This document shows, one piece after another, positions 24,018 through 31,628 of a stretch of DNA of 39,898 nucleotides. The DNA is from Candidatus Saccharimonadota bacterium (GTDB lineage: Bacteria > Patescibacteriota > Saccharimonadia > Saccharimonadales > Saccharimonadaceae). Position numbers and translations under genes: made by a program. The notes under the pieces are model-generated. The model was not told where the DNA came from. It searched no databases and saw nothing but the letters and a program-made list of their open reading frames with translations. Location: assembly GCA_017404685.1 (NCBI GenBank), contig JAFRBW010000036.1, forward strand, positions 1 to 39,898, read 5' to 3'. How positions within the stretch are numbered: position 1 is the stretch's first letter; the number at the start of each line of letters is the position of its first letter.

Positions 24018-24848
24018 ATGAGAAGGTTAAAACAAATACTTATTACACTTTGCGCGATATCTACAGGGACAATTTTGGCGGGGGCAGCATATGCTGATAC
24101 TGCATGGCAGGACAGCGTGAATGTGCAGTTTACCTTTGACTCTTCGCTTTCGATGGTGCTTACTGGTGGTGATACTGATGGTAATGCTACAATTAGCCTG
24201 GATCCAGGTATTGCAGCGAAAAGCGATGATATTACGATTGCGGTGACGACTAATGGTGGCGCTGGCTATACGCTTTCAGCAAAAGTCGGCGTGTCTGGCG
24301 GTGATTATGCGAACAATAACTTGGTGGGTGCTGGTGGTGTTTTCAGTAGCTTGGCAAGTGATGCGAGCGTGTCTGGTGTAAGCAATATTACGGCAGACTA
24401 TTGGGGCTATTCGCTTGATGGTGGTACGACTTTCTCTGGTCTTATCTATAATACTGATAAGGTGCTACGCGCTACGAATAGTTCTAGTGGCACGGCTAAT
24501 ACTACTTTTGCAATTGGTGCAAAGGCGTCCGCTAGCAAGGCTTCTGGCACTTATTCCAATACGATTACCTTTAATGCTGTCTCGAACGTTACGCCGGTAA
24601 CTGTGACGACGGTAGCAGGTGAAAATGCTACCTCGGCAATCATCGGGACGAGCGGCAGTACTACTAGCGGGACTTATAGTCCTGGGGATTCGCTGACGGT
24701 GAAGACTACTTGTGATACTGGGTATGTCTTTGGCGGATGGACACTTTCGGGTGACTATGGGTTCTTGGCAGCTCCAAATTCGGCGCAGACGACGTTTACG
24801 ACTGGGTTAGAGGATGTGACGCTCACGGGTTGGTGCGTTGAAGAATAA
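24018..24848 (+). CDS. Secreted paralogue of the DGR target's N-terminal region
   Basis: The 276-aa protein has a clear signal peptide (1-26, cleavage after AYA). Residues ~30-195 match the N-terminal module of the DGR target by eye: ISLDPG and GYTLSAKV against IDLAPD and GYSLIMTP, WGYSLDG against WGYMVTT, and FAIGAKASASKASGTYSNTITFNA against LTFGAKVDSTTPAGSYLVTLNFNA. Residues ~200-276 look like one InlB-type repeat (GYVFGGW, DVTLTGW). It has no lectin-fold domain and no VR. It may be a small surface adhesin or a partner of the DGR protein; function unknown. Confidence 0.8.
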   Translation: MRRLKQILITLCAISTGTILAGAAYADTAWQDSVNVQFTFDSSLSMVLTGGDTDGNATISLDPGIAAKSDDITIAVTTNGGAGYTLSAKVGVSGGDYANNNLVGAGGVFSSLASDASVSGVSNITADYWGYSLDGGTTFSGLIYNTDKVLRATNSSSGTANTTFAIGAKASASKASGTYSNTITFNAVSNVTPVTVTTVAGENATSAIIGTSGSTTSGTYSPGDSLTVKTTCDTGYVFGGWTLSGDYGFLAAPNSAQTTFTTGLEDVTLTGWCVEE

Positions 24849-24874
24849 TGTGATTTTTCAGATTGCTGACATTA

Positions 24875-24883
24875 TGATACAAT
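24875..24883 (+). promoter_or_regulatory. Extended -10 promoter, leaderless
   Basis: TGA-TACAAT (box 24878-24883), six bases before ATG 24890. Confidence 0.65.
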
Positions 24884-24889
24884 AGAAGT

Positions 24890-26311
24890 ATGAATAAAAA
24901 CTTTTTCTTTTATGATCTGGAGACGTCGGGGCTGAGGCCGAGAGAAGATAGGATTATGCAGTTTGCGGGGCAAAGGACAGATATGGACCTGAACCCGATT
25001 GGCGAACCTGTGAATATACTGGTGAAAATGACGGACGATGCGCTACCGAATCCAGGTGCGATTATGGTGACGAAGATTACACCGCAAAAGACGCTTTCTG
25101 AAGGAGTGAGTGAACCGGAGTTTTGCAAGATGGCGGTGGAGGAGATTTTTACGCCGGGGACGATTGCGGTGGGGTATAATACGGTGAGGTTTGACGATGA
25201 GTTTATGCGGGCGACGCTGTGGCGAAATTTTTATGATGCGTATGAATGGGAATGGAAGGATGGGCGTTCGCGTTGGGATATGCTGGATGTGGTAAGGATG
25301 ACGCGGGCGCTAAGGCCGGAGGGGATTAATTGGCCGGTGACGGAGGATGGCAGAGCGACTAATCGGCTGGAACTGCTCACGAAAATGAACGGACTTTCGC
25401 ACGAGCATGCGCATGATGCACTTTCTGATGTGTTTGCGACGATTGCGGTAGCAAAATTGATTCACGAGAAACAGCCGGGGTTGTTCCGGTTTTTACTGAA
25501 ACTACGAGATAAGAATGAGGTAAAAAAATATGTCAATCTCGCGAATCCGCAGCCGTTTGTGTATGTGTCGGGGAGATATGCGGCGGAGTTTGAGAAAGCG
25601 ACGGTGGCGTTTCCGATTGCACCGTCTAGGAACGGGAACGTATTAGTATATGATTTACGATATAATGTAGAGTTACTTCTGGAAAAAGACGGGTCCTGCC
25701 GGTCGCTGTCCTCCCCCGCGTCGGCAAGCTCCGCGGGGGTCCCCCTCCGCGACCGTCACCCGTCTGGCCTTTTTCCGGTAATAAAGGAATTATGTTATAA
25801 TAAATGTCCGGCGGTGGCGCCGGTATCGGTGCTGGGTGAGGGGGATGGATGGAAGAAGATTGGGCTTTCAGCGGAAGTAGTGGAGGAAAATCTGAAGAGT
25901 TTATTGAATCACCCGGAGTTTATTGAGAAAGCACGGACGGAACACGAGGCAAGGCCAGAGTTTCCGCCGGCGGTGGAGCCGGAGCAGGCACTATATGATG
26001 GTTTTTTGAACGACCGTGATCGCATTAAAGTGGCGGCGGTGCGGAATGCGGACGCGAAGCGGCTGGCGGATTTTCATCCGGATTTTAGTGATGAAAGGTT
26101 GCCGGAACTTTTGCTACATTACAAGGGACGGAATTTTCCTATGAGCTTGTCTGAAACGGAAGCTCTAAAGTGGGAAGAATATCGTCGCGCGAGAATCGCG
26201 CGGCTCACGCCGAAGTTTCTAGATGAGCTGAACGGGATTTATGAACAAGATGACTACATTGCTGAAGAATTGAAGCTGTATTTTGAATCGATTGTGGCGA
26301 CGGACTATTAG
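24890..26311 (+). CDS. sbcB: Exodeoxyribonuclease I
   Basis: Degrades single-stranded DNA 3' to 5' in recombination and mismatch repair. The 473 aa match E. coli ExoI (475) from end to end by eye. DEDDh residues: D9 and E11 in YDLETSG, the D in GYNTVRFDDEF, and H175/D180 region in HEHAHDALSD (171-180). Also conserved are SRWDMLDVVR, ALRPEGINWP and the C-terminal LYDGFLNDRDR. Residues ~267-292 (25688-25764) are encoded by a GC-rich nested palindrome related to 23119-23200. The reading frame continues through it and replaces a linker before the conserved NKCP, so the enzyme is probably active. ATG 24890 is supported by the promoter. Confidence 0.94.
   Translation: MNKNFFFYDLETSGLRPREDRIMQFAGQRTDMDLNPIGEPVNILVKMTDDALPNPGAIMVTKITPQKTLSEGVSEPEFCKMAVEEIFTPGTIAVGYNTVRFDDEFMRATLWRNFYDAYEWEWKDGRSRWDMLDVVRMTRALRPEGINWPVTEDGRATNRLELLTKMNGLSHEHAHDALSDVFATIAVAKLIHEKQPGLFRFLLKLRDKNEVKKYVNLANPQPFVYVSGRYAAEFEKATVAFPIAPSRNGNVLVYDLRYNVELLLEKDGSCRSLSSPASASSAGVPLRDRHPSGLFPVIKELCYNKCPAVAPVSVLGEGDGWKKIGLSAEVVEENLKSLLNHPEFIEKARTEHEARPEFPPAVEPEQALYDGFLNDRDRIKVAAVRNADAKRLADFHPDFSDERLPELLLHYKGRNFPMSLSETEALKWEEYRRARIARLTPKFLDELNGIYEQDDYIAEELKLYFESIVATDY
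25688..25764. repeat. Nested palindromic repeat, copy B, inside sbcB
   Basis: Stems 25688-25694/25758-25764, 25701-25706/25749-25754 and 25713-25720/25732-25739 form a nested hairpin. It shares CGGGTCCTGCCG, a C5/G5 stem and GGGGGTCCCCCTnCGCG...CGTCACCCG with the minus strand of copy A. It is much richer in C than the surrounding gene and is read in frame. Confidence 0.85.
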
Positions 26312-26316
26312 ACTTA

Positions 26317-26325
26317 TGCTATAAT
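26317..26325 (+). promoter_or_regulatory. Extended -10 promoter, leaderless
   Basis: TGC-TATAAT (box 26320-26325), six bases before ATG 26332. Confidence 0.7.
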
Positions 26326-26331
26326 TATAGT

Positions 26332-27246
26332 ATGGACAATAATAAAGTAATGATTGTGGGCACTGGAAACGTAGGGGCGAGCATTGCTTTTGCGCTGACG
26401 CAGCAGCGGTCCGCGGTGAACGAAATCGTATTAACGGATATTATCGCAAAGGACGCCGAGGGAGAGGCGATGGATCTCAATGATGCGATGACGATTTCGT
26501 CTAGCTATGTGAAGATTTATAATGGCACTTATAAGGATGCGCGTGACTGTGACGTGGTGGTGATTGCGGCGGGTGCGCCACAAAAGCCGGGTGAAACGCG
26601 GTTGCATCTTCTTAAGAAAAATGTGAACATTCTGAAGGGGATGATCCAGCAGATTATGGCGAGTGGATTCAATGGGATTTTTTTGGTAGTGACAAACCCG
26701 ATGGATGTGATGACATATTTTACCTGCAAGTATTCTGGATTGCCGACGGAGCGGGTGATTGGTACTGGGACGGTGTTGGATTCGGCGAGACTGCGTAAAA
26801 GAGTGGCCGGGTATCTGAATGTGAATGCAAAAGCGGTGGAAGCGTATCAGATTGGCGAGCATGGTGATTCTGAAGTGACATTGTGGTCGCTCGCGAATGT
26901 GGGCGGTGCGAAGATTTCCGAAATGCTGCCGGCGGATGCATTGTTTTCTATCTCTAGTTACGTGAAGAATGAGGCGTATGTGATTATCGAGAAAAAAGGC
27001 GCGACGTATTATGGTATCGCGGCAGTGGTGGTGTCGATTCTGAATGCGATTTTGAACGACGAGATGCAAGTGCTGCCGGTGTCGTCGTATGATAATTATG
27101 CTGGCGTATATTACGGCTGGCCGGCGGTGGTGGGGAGAAATGGTATAGTGCGGAGGCTAGATATTGAGATATCTGAGACAGAGGCGCTGGCCTTGCAGAA
27201 GTCTGTAAACGTATTGCAGAAATCGATAAAAAGTGTTAAAATATAG
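26332..27246 (+). CDS. ldh: L-lactate dehydrogenase
   Basis: Reduces pyruvate to L-lactate with NADH, regenerating NAD in a fermentative metabolism. The 304 aa have the Rossmann GTGNVGAS at the N-terminus, the specificity loop GAPQKPGETR (Q rather than R favours lactate over malate dehydrogenase), TNPMDV, GTVLDSARLR and the catalytic His 177 in GEHGDSE. It is transcribed from its own leaderless promoter, and the promoter of the next gene lies in its last codons. Confidence 0.94.
   Translation: MDNNKVMIVGTGNVGASIAFALTQQRSAVNEIVLTDIIAKDAEGEAMDLNDAMTISSSYVKIYNGTYKDARDCDVVVIAAGAPQKPGETRLHLLKKNVNILKGMIQQIMASGFNGIFLVVTNPMDVMTYFTCKYSGLPTERVIGTGTVLDSARLRKRVAGYLNVNAKAVEAYQIGEHGDSEVTLWSLANVGGAKISEMLPADALFSISSYVKNEAYVIIEKKGATYYGIAAVVVSILNAILNDEMQVLPVSSYDNYAGVYYGWPAVVGRNGIVRRLDIEISETEALALQKSVNVLQKSIKSVKI
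27214..27242 (+). promoter_or_regulatory. Promoter inside the end of ldh
   Basis: TTGCAG (27214-27219), 17-bp spacer, TAAAAT (27237-27242) with TGT before it. It would drive the repeat protein at 27267 and probably metG. Confidence 0.6.
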
Positions 27247-27266
27247 TTAAGTAAAGAGGAAGAAAA

Positions 27267-27917
27267 ATGGAACCAGAGAACTTGTTTAATAATGGCGAAT
27301 TGCCGACACCTGTGAATCCGGTATTTACCCCTAATGCGACGGCTGCGCCTAGTATGCCAAGTGAGCCAAGTATGCCAAGTATGCCAAGTATGCCAAGTAT
27401 GCCAAGTATGCCAAGTGAGCCAAGTATGCCTAGTATGCCAAGTGAGCCAGTTATGCCAGCTATGCCAAGTATGCCTAGTATGCCAAGTGAGCCAGCTATG
27501 CCAAGTATGCCGAATGCACCAGTGGCAACTAATATACCAGAGCCGACGAATCCGATTATAAACCCGGCAACGATGGCGACTCCTAGCCTTAACGCGACGG
27601 ATCCGATTACGATGCCAGAGCCAGTGAAAGAGCCAGATCCAATCGAACAAGAGCTCAACGCTCCATTCAAAGCGGCCGAGCCAGTGCCAGGGTCTATTGG
27701 CAGCGCGATCTCTATGCCGACTGAAGAGCAAAAAGCTGCGATGCAGGCGCAGATGGTGATGGAACAGCAGCAAGCGGCGATGGCTGCTCCGGCAGCAGCG
27801 GAGAAACCAAAGAAGAAAACAAGCAAGAATACTCTAGTGCTACTTTGTGTCCTAGCTGGGATTATAATCGTGGCGCTGGTGGGTGTATTGATTTACGAAC
27901 TTAATAAACCTGCGTAA
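27267..27917 (+). CDS. Tail-anchored protein with Pro-Ser-Met repeats
   Basis: A 216-aa protein of unknown function. Residues 28-81 are 18 tandem tripeptides, mostly PSM with PSE, PVM and PAM variants. The middle is Pro/Ala/Gln-rich and probably disordered. A Lys-rich stretch (KKKTSK) precedes one C-terminal transmembrane helix (~187-209) and a short end. With no signal peptide, the N-terminus would be cytoplasmic. AAAGAGGA lies six bases before the ATG. metG follows 17 bp later, in the same direction. Confidence 0.75.
   Translation: MEPENLFNNGELPTPVNPVFTPNATAAPSMPSEPSMPSMPSMPSMPSMPSEPSMPSMPSEPVMPAMPSMPSMPSEPAMPSMPNAPVATNIPEPTNPIINPATMATPSLNATDPITMPEPVKEPDPIEQELNAPFKAAEPVPGSIGSAISMPTEEQKAAMQAQMVMEQQQAAMAAPAAAEKPKKKTSKNTLVLLCVLAGIIIVALVGVLIYELNKPA
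27348..27509 (+). repeat. 9-bp coding tandem repeat (18 units)
   Basis: Units of CCAAGTATG and close variants, repeated without frame break. Five near-identical units in a row make this a likely length-variable site. Confidence 0.9.
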
Positions 27918-27934
27918 AGCAGATAGGGGTAAGA

Positions 27935-29368
27935 ATGAAGAATGTGTATATTACGACGGCGATACCGTATGTGAATGGTGCGCCACACATTGGACACGCT
28001 ATGGACTATTGCCTGGCGGATGTTTTTGCGCGCTACAACAAGGCCGTAGGGAATAAGGTGCGATTTCAGGCGGGGACGGATGAGCATGGTAATAAGATTT
28101 TCAAGAAAGCTGAAGAGCTGGGCGTGCCAGTGGAAGAATATGTAGCGGAGAATGCGCAAGTTTTTCAGGATTTTATTAAAACGCTAGAGGTGTCTAATAC
28201 GGATTTTATCCGGACGACGGACGCGGAGCATGAGAGGCGGGTGCAAGAAATTTGGCGGCGACTCTCACCGTATATTTATAAGAACAAATACGAGGGGTGG
28301 TATTGTTCTGGTTGTGAAAGATTTGTGACCGACAAGGAATGCGAGGAAAATGGCGGGGTGTGCCCGGATCACCAGAAAGCGTACGAGAAGCTATCGGAAG
28401 AGAATTATTATTTTAGAATTGCGGATTTTAAGGAGCGAATTCGGGAGGCGATTTCGTCGAACGAGATGAGGATTTTGCCGGAGTTTCGGAAGAAAGAAGT
28501 GCTGAAGCTGCTTGAGGACTCGCCAGACGTATCGGTGTCGCGGCCGACTTCGCAGCTGACATGGGGCGTGCCGGTGCCGGATGACCCGACACAGGTGATG
28601 TACGTGTGGATTGATGCGTTATCTAATTATATTACGGTGCTGGGGTATCCGGATGCAGATATTTCTGAGTGGTGGCCGGCGACGGCACAGTTTGTGGGGA
28701 AAGATATCTTGAGATTTCACGCGATGATTTGGCCGGCGATGTTGCTGGGGCTTGGGCTAGCGCTTCCAAAAACGATTGCGACGCATGGATTTATTCTGGC
28801 GGATGGACAGAAGATGTCGAAATCGATTGGCAACGTGGTGAATCCGATGGATGTGCTATCAAAGCACGGCGTGGATGCGTTTCGGTATTTCTTTTTGCGC
28901 CACATGGATACATTTAGTGACTCAGATTTTACGTGGGAGAAGTTTGAAGACGCGTATAATAACGAGCTCGCGAATGACCTTGGCAATTTAGTACAACGCG
29001 TGGCGACGTTAGTACGAAAAAGTATGATTTCTGTGGGGGCGGATTTGGCAGTAAAATACAGGGGTGGAGAGCTGCCTCGCGAATTTTGTATGTTGATGGA
29101 TAACTTTGAATTTAGTAAAGCATTCGATTTTGCGTGGGAAAAAGTGCAAGGACTCAACCGGCAGATTGATGAGGAAAAACCGTGGAGCCTCGCTAAAAAT
29201 GGTGAGACGGAAAAACTGCGCGAATGTATGCTTTCTCTCATTCGCGGGATTATTGAAGTGAATAAGATGCTGGCGATTTTCATCCCGGGGGCGGCGGAGA
29301 AGATTGATGCGATATTCACTGATCCGATTGAACCACCGGAGGAACCGTTGTTCCCGAAAACAAAATAA
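27935..29368 (+). CDS. metG: Methionyl-tRNA synthetase
   Basis: Charges tRNA-Met. The class I signatures are PHIGH at residues 17-21 and KMSKS at 293-297; YCSGCERFVTDKEC and C-P-D-H form the connective-peptide metal-binding part near 125-150. The 477 aa lack the C-terminal dimerisation (EMAP-like) domain. AGGGG lies five bases before the ATG. Its last codons form the first arm of the shared terminator with the convergent channel gene. Confidence 0.96.
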   Translation: MKNVYITTAIPYVNGAPHIGHAMDYCLADVFARYNKAVGNKVRFQAGTDEHGNKIFKKAEELGVPVEEYVAENAQVFQDFIKTLEVSNTDFIRTTDAEHERRVQEIWRRLSPYIYKNKYEGWYCSGCERFVTDKECEENGGVCPDHQKAYEKLSEENYYFRIADFKERIREAISSNEMRILPEFRKKEVLKLLEDSPDVSVSRPTSQLTWGVPVPDDPTQVMYVWIDALSNYITVLGYPDADISEWWPATAQFVGKDILRFHAMIWPAMLLGLGLALPKTIATHGFILADGQKMSKSIGNVVNPMDVLSKHGVDAFRYFFLRHMDTFSDSDFTWEKFEDAYNNELANDLGNLVQRVATLVRKSMISVGADLAVKYRGGELPREFCMLMDNFEFSKAFDFAWEKVQGLNRQIDEEKPWSLAKNGETEKLRECMLSLIRGIIEVNKMLAIFIPGAAEKIDAIFTDPIEPPEEPLFPKTK

Positions 29369-29474
29369 AAGTACCAATAGTGGCCGCGTCGCCTCGGCCC
29401 GTTGCCACGGGCGAGGCGCGCTAACCTTCGCGCTGTCGCGCTCCGGAATGCCGCTATCGGTACTTTTATTTTGT
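29360..29474. terminator. Bidirectional terminator between metG and the channel gene
   Basis: Arms of 25 nt (29360-29384 and 29450-29474) pair with only two non-Watson-Crick positions and give a T-rich tail in both directions. Inside sits a second GC hairpin (GCCTC, one bulge, GCCCGT, with ACGGGC-GAGGC at about 29391-29417). It separates the convergent genes. Confidence 0.8.
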
Positions 29475-29484
29475 TTGTAAGGTT

Positions 29485-30423
29485 CTATTCCTCGGCGCTG
29501 AGCTTGCCGGCGAAGTCGGAGAGGCAGAAACCAATTGCGCCACCGACCATTGGCAAAAGCACGTAGATGGAGAGTGCTTGGCAGACTCCGCCCATGATTT
29601 CGCCAAAGTTCTCACCAGCGGTTGGGAAGATTTGCATCATAAGAGCAACTGCTGGATTGAAGATAAAGTTGTTGTTGAGCTGGAAGAAACCAGCGGAAGC
29701 GATGTAGCCAACGAGAATAGCGAGAAGGACGCCACCCGCTGCTACTGCACCGAAGGTGAATACGCTGCGCTTGTACTTGAGGGCGCGAGCATAGAAGAAT
29801 GCTATGATGCATGCGCCGAGAAGCTCGAGCATTGCGAAAACCCAGAATTGGTTTTCGCCGACGGCAGTCATCGAGACTACTTCCATGGCGGACTCGCCAG
29901 CGGCTACGTGGAAGCCGTTGAAGATGAGCCAGCCGAGCCAAGCGCCGACGATTTCGGCGATGATGTACATGACACCGCGGATGACAGACATACGGCGAGA
30001 GGCCATCATGCCAACTGTAACGATTGGGTTAAGGCAGGCGCCAGAGAATGCGTAGACTGCGATGTAAATTGCGATGAGCGCAACGACGAACCAGCTAGCG
30101 TAAGCGATGCTCCAGGTTGACAATGCGAAAAGCGCTAAAGCGATGAGCATGGTGCCGAGGGCTTCGCCGAGTAGGGAGCCGTAGAACTTTGGCTTTTTGA
30201 AGATTGTGAGGATGGACTCCTTTTCTTCGTATTTTTTGCTGAAGAAACCTTTGAAAATGGACTTGTTTTCGGTCGTTTCAACTGTTTCAACTTTTTCCAC
30301 CGGGTTAGTTTTAGGGGCCTCGGACACTGGCTTTACGGCAGTATTCGCGGCGGTTTTAGGTTTGGTCGTGGACTTGGACTTCGACGAAGTCTTTGCGGAC
30401 GACTTTGGCTTCTTTGTTGCCAT
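29485..30423 (-). CDS. Aquaporin/MIP-family channel with Lys-rich N-terminal extension
   Basis: A 312-aa membrane channel of the major intrinsic protein family. Residues 1-80 are a low-complexity Lys/Thr/Pro extension, followed by six predicted helices (about 90-305). The first pore motif is NPI (GACLNPIVTVG) instead of NPA; the second is intact (IFNPAVALM). The selectivity-filter residues cannot be assigned by eye, so water versus glycerol transport is open. The start is fixed by AAAGGAGG five bases upstream on the minus strand. It is the only minus-strand gene seen in the window and is divergent from the small gene at 30489. Confidence 0.85.
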   Translation of the reverse strand: MATKKPKSSAKTSSKSKSTTKPKTAANTAVKPVSEAPKTNPVEKVETVETTENKSIFKGFFSKKYEEKESILTIFKKPKFYGSLLGEALGTMLIALALFALSTWSIAYASWFVVALIAIYIAVYAFSGACLNPIVTVGMMASRRMSVIRGVMYIIAEIVGAWLGWLIFNGFHVAAGESAMEVVSMTAVGENQFWVFAMLELLGACIIAFFYARALKYKRSVFTFGAVAAGGVLLAILVGYIASAGFFQLNNNFIFNPAVALMMQIFPTAGENFGEIMGGVCQALSIYVLLPMVGGAIGFCLSDFAGKLSAEE

Positions 30424-30451
30424 TATTCCTCCTTTGATTTGATATTACATA

Positions 30452-30482
30452 TATTATACCACAGATTTCGTGTGGTATAATA
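30452..30482. promoter_or_regulatory. Divergent promoter pair in a perfect inverted repeat
   Basis: TATTATACCACA (30452-30463) and TGTGGTATAATA (30471-30482) are perfect complements around GATTTCG. Each arm is an extended -10 (TGGTATAAT), one for the channel gene on the minus strand and one for the small gene on the plus strand. Each -10 occupies the other's -35 region. Confidence 0.78.
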
Positions 30483-30488
30483 AAAAAT

Positions 30489-30653
30489 ATGGGAATAATG
30501 GTACAAAAAGAAGATGATATTAACAAAGATTTGTCGCGGAGGATTGATGCGGACCTTCGGACGAAGATGAAAGCGTCGTCGAAACTTGAGAATCCGGATT
30601 TTATGGATACGGATGAATACGATGCGGATTTATTCAAAAACATCAGAGTGTGA
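30489..30653 (+). CDS. Small protein of unknown function (54 aa)
   Basis: A short frame from ATG 30489, seven bases after a strong extended -10, ending at TGA 30651-30653. The product is acidic and helical in look (MVQKEDDINKDLSRR, then an Asp-rich end). No family is recognised. Real expression is suggested by its promoter and by the fact that its stop codon supplies the TGA of the pheS extended -10. A role in control of the adjacent pheS or channel gene is possible but not shown. Confidence 0.6.
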   Translation: MGIMVQKEDDINKDLSRRIDADLRTKMKASSKLENPDFMDTDEYDADLFKNIRV

Positions 30654-30659
30654 TATAAT
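30651..30659 (+). promoter_or_regulatory. Extended -10 promoter of pheST
   Basis: TGA-TATAAT (box 30654-30659), nine bases before ATG 30669; a second TATAAT overlaps at 30659-30664. No Shine-Dalgarno is present, so the pheS mRNA is probably leaderless or nearly so. Confidence 0.6.
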
Positions 30660-30668
30660 ATAATATAT

Positions 30669-31628
30669 ATGGAAGAGCTTTCGGAGTTAAAACTTAAACT
30701 AAAAAATTTGAATGCCGAGTATGCACGGATTCGGGAGATTGCGCCGGAGAAGCGGGGCGAATTTGGACGTGAGCTGAATGCGAAGAAGATGGCGATACTG
30801 GAGCAAATTCGGCTGGCTGAGGAAGCGGCAATGGATGTGGAAGTTTTGCCACTAGATATTACGGCGCCGTGTGCGGCGAATGAGAAAATGCCGGAGCTGT
30901 ATTCTTGTCTAATGGGGTCGCGGCATCCTTTGATGGTGGAAATGGATCGTGTGGTGGAGATTTATCAGCTGATGGGATTTGACGTGGTGGAATCGCGTCA
31001 GCTGGATGACGAATATCATATGTTTGATTCGCTCAATTTTGCGAAGGAACATCCGGCAAGGGATGGGTATGACACTTTTCGGACGGAAGAGGGGCTGATT
31101 CCGCCGGCGCATACTTCGACGATGCAACACCGAGTGCTGAAGATGTACAAGGATCGGTTGGCGCGGGGTGAGGATATCGCGGTGGTGGTGCCAGGACGAG
31201 TGTATCGGAATGAAGATGTGAATGCGACGCACGAACATACGTTTTATCAGTGTGAAGGGGTATATGTGTCGGAGAGTTGCACGATGGGAGATATGCTGGG
31301 GATTTTGCGTGAATTCTTTGAGAAGTATTATGAGCAGAAGTTGAACATTCGGACGCAGCCGGGGTATTTTCCGTTTACGGAGCCGAGTCTAGAGTTTATG
31401 ATTGAAAAGCCGAAAACGTTGGGCGGTAAGAAGGGTGATTATCTAGAGATGCTGGGGTGCGGGATGATTCACCCGAACGTGCTCAAGATGGCGGGGATTG
31501 ATCCTACGAAGTCTCATGGTTTTGCGTGGGGTGGCGGGATTGACCGCTTGGTGATGCTGCGTTATGGGCTAAATGATATGCGGTATTTTGAATCGGGTAA
31601 TCTTAATTTCTTAAGGGAGTTCAAATAA
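30669..31628 (+). CDS. pheS: Phenylalanyl-tRNA synthetase alpha subunit
   Basis: Catalytic subunit of the alpha2beta2 class II enzyme. The 319 aa have an N-terminal helical hairpin (1-65), class II motif 2 (GRVYRNEDVNATHEHTFYQCEG) and motif 3 (GFAWGGGIDRLVML). FPFTEPSLE is the phenylalanine-pocket segment. The stop overlaps the pheT start by one base. Confidence 0.97.
   Translation: MEELSELKLKLKNLNAEYARIREIAPEKRGEFGRELNAKKMAILEQIRLAEEAAMDVEVLPLDITAPCAANEKMPELYSCLMGSRHPLMVEMDRVVEIYQLMGFDVVESRQLDDEYHMFDSLNFAKEHPARDGYDTFRTEEGLIPPAHTSTMQHRVLKMYKDRLARGEDIAVVVPGRVYRNEDVNATHEHTFYQCEGVYVSESCTMGDMLGILREFFEKYYEQKLNIRTQPGYFPFTEPSLEFMIEKPKTLGGKKGDYLEMLGCGMIHPNVLKMAGIDPTKSHGFAWGGGIDRLVMLRYGLNDMRYFESGNLNFLREFK

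Noticed and set aside
27348-27561. A plus-strand frame with Cys-Gln-Val repeats overlapping the MPS-repeat gene
   Set aside because: Shadow of the 9-bp repeat in another frame; no start signals.
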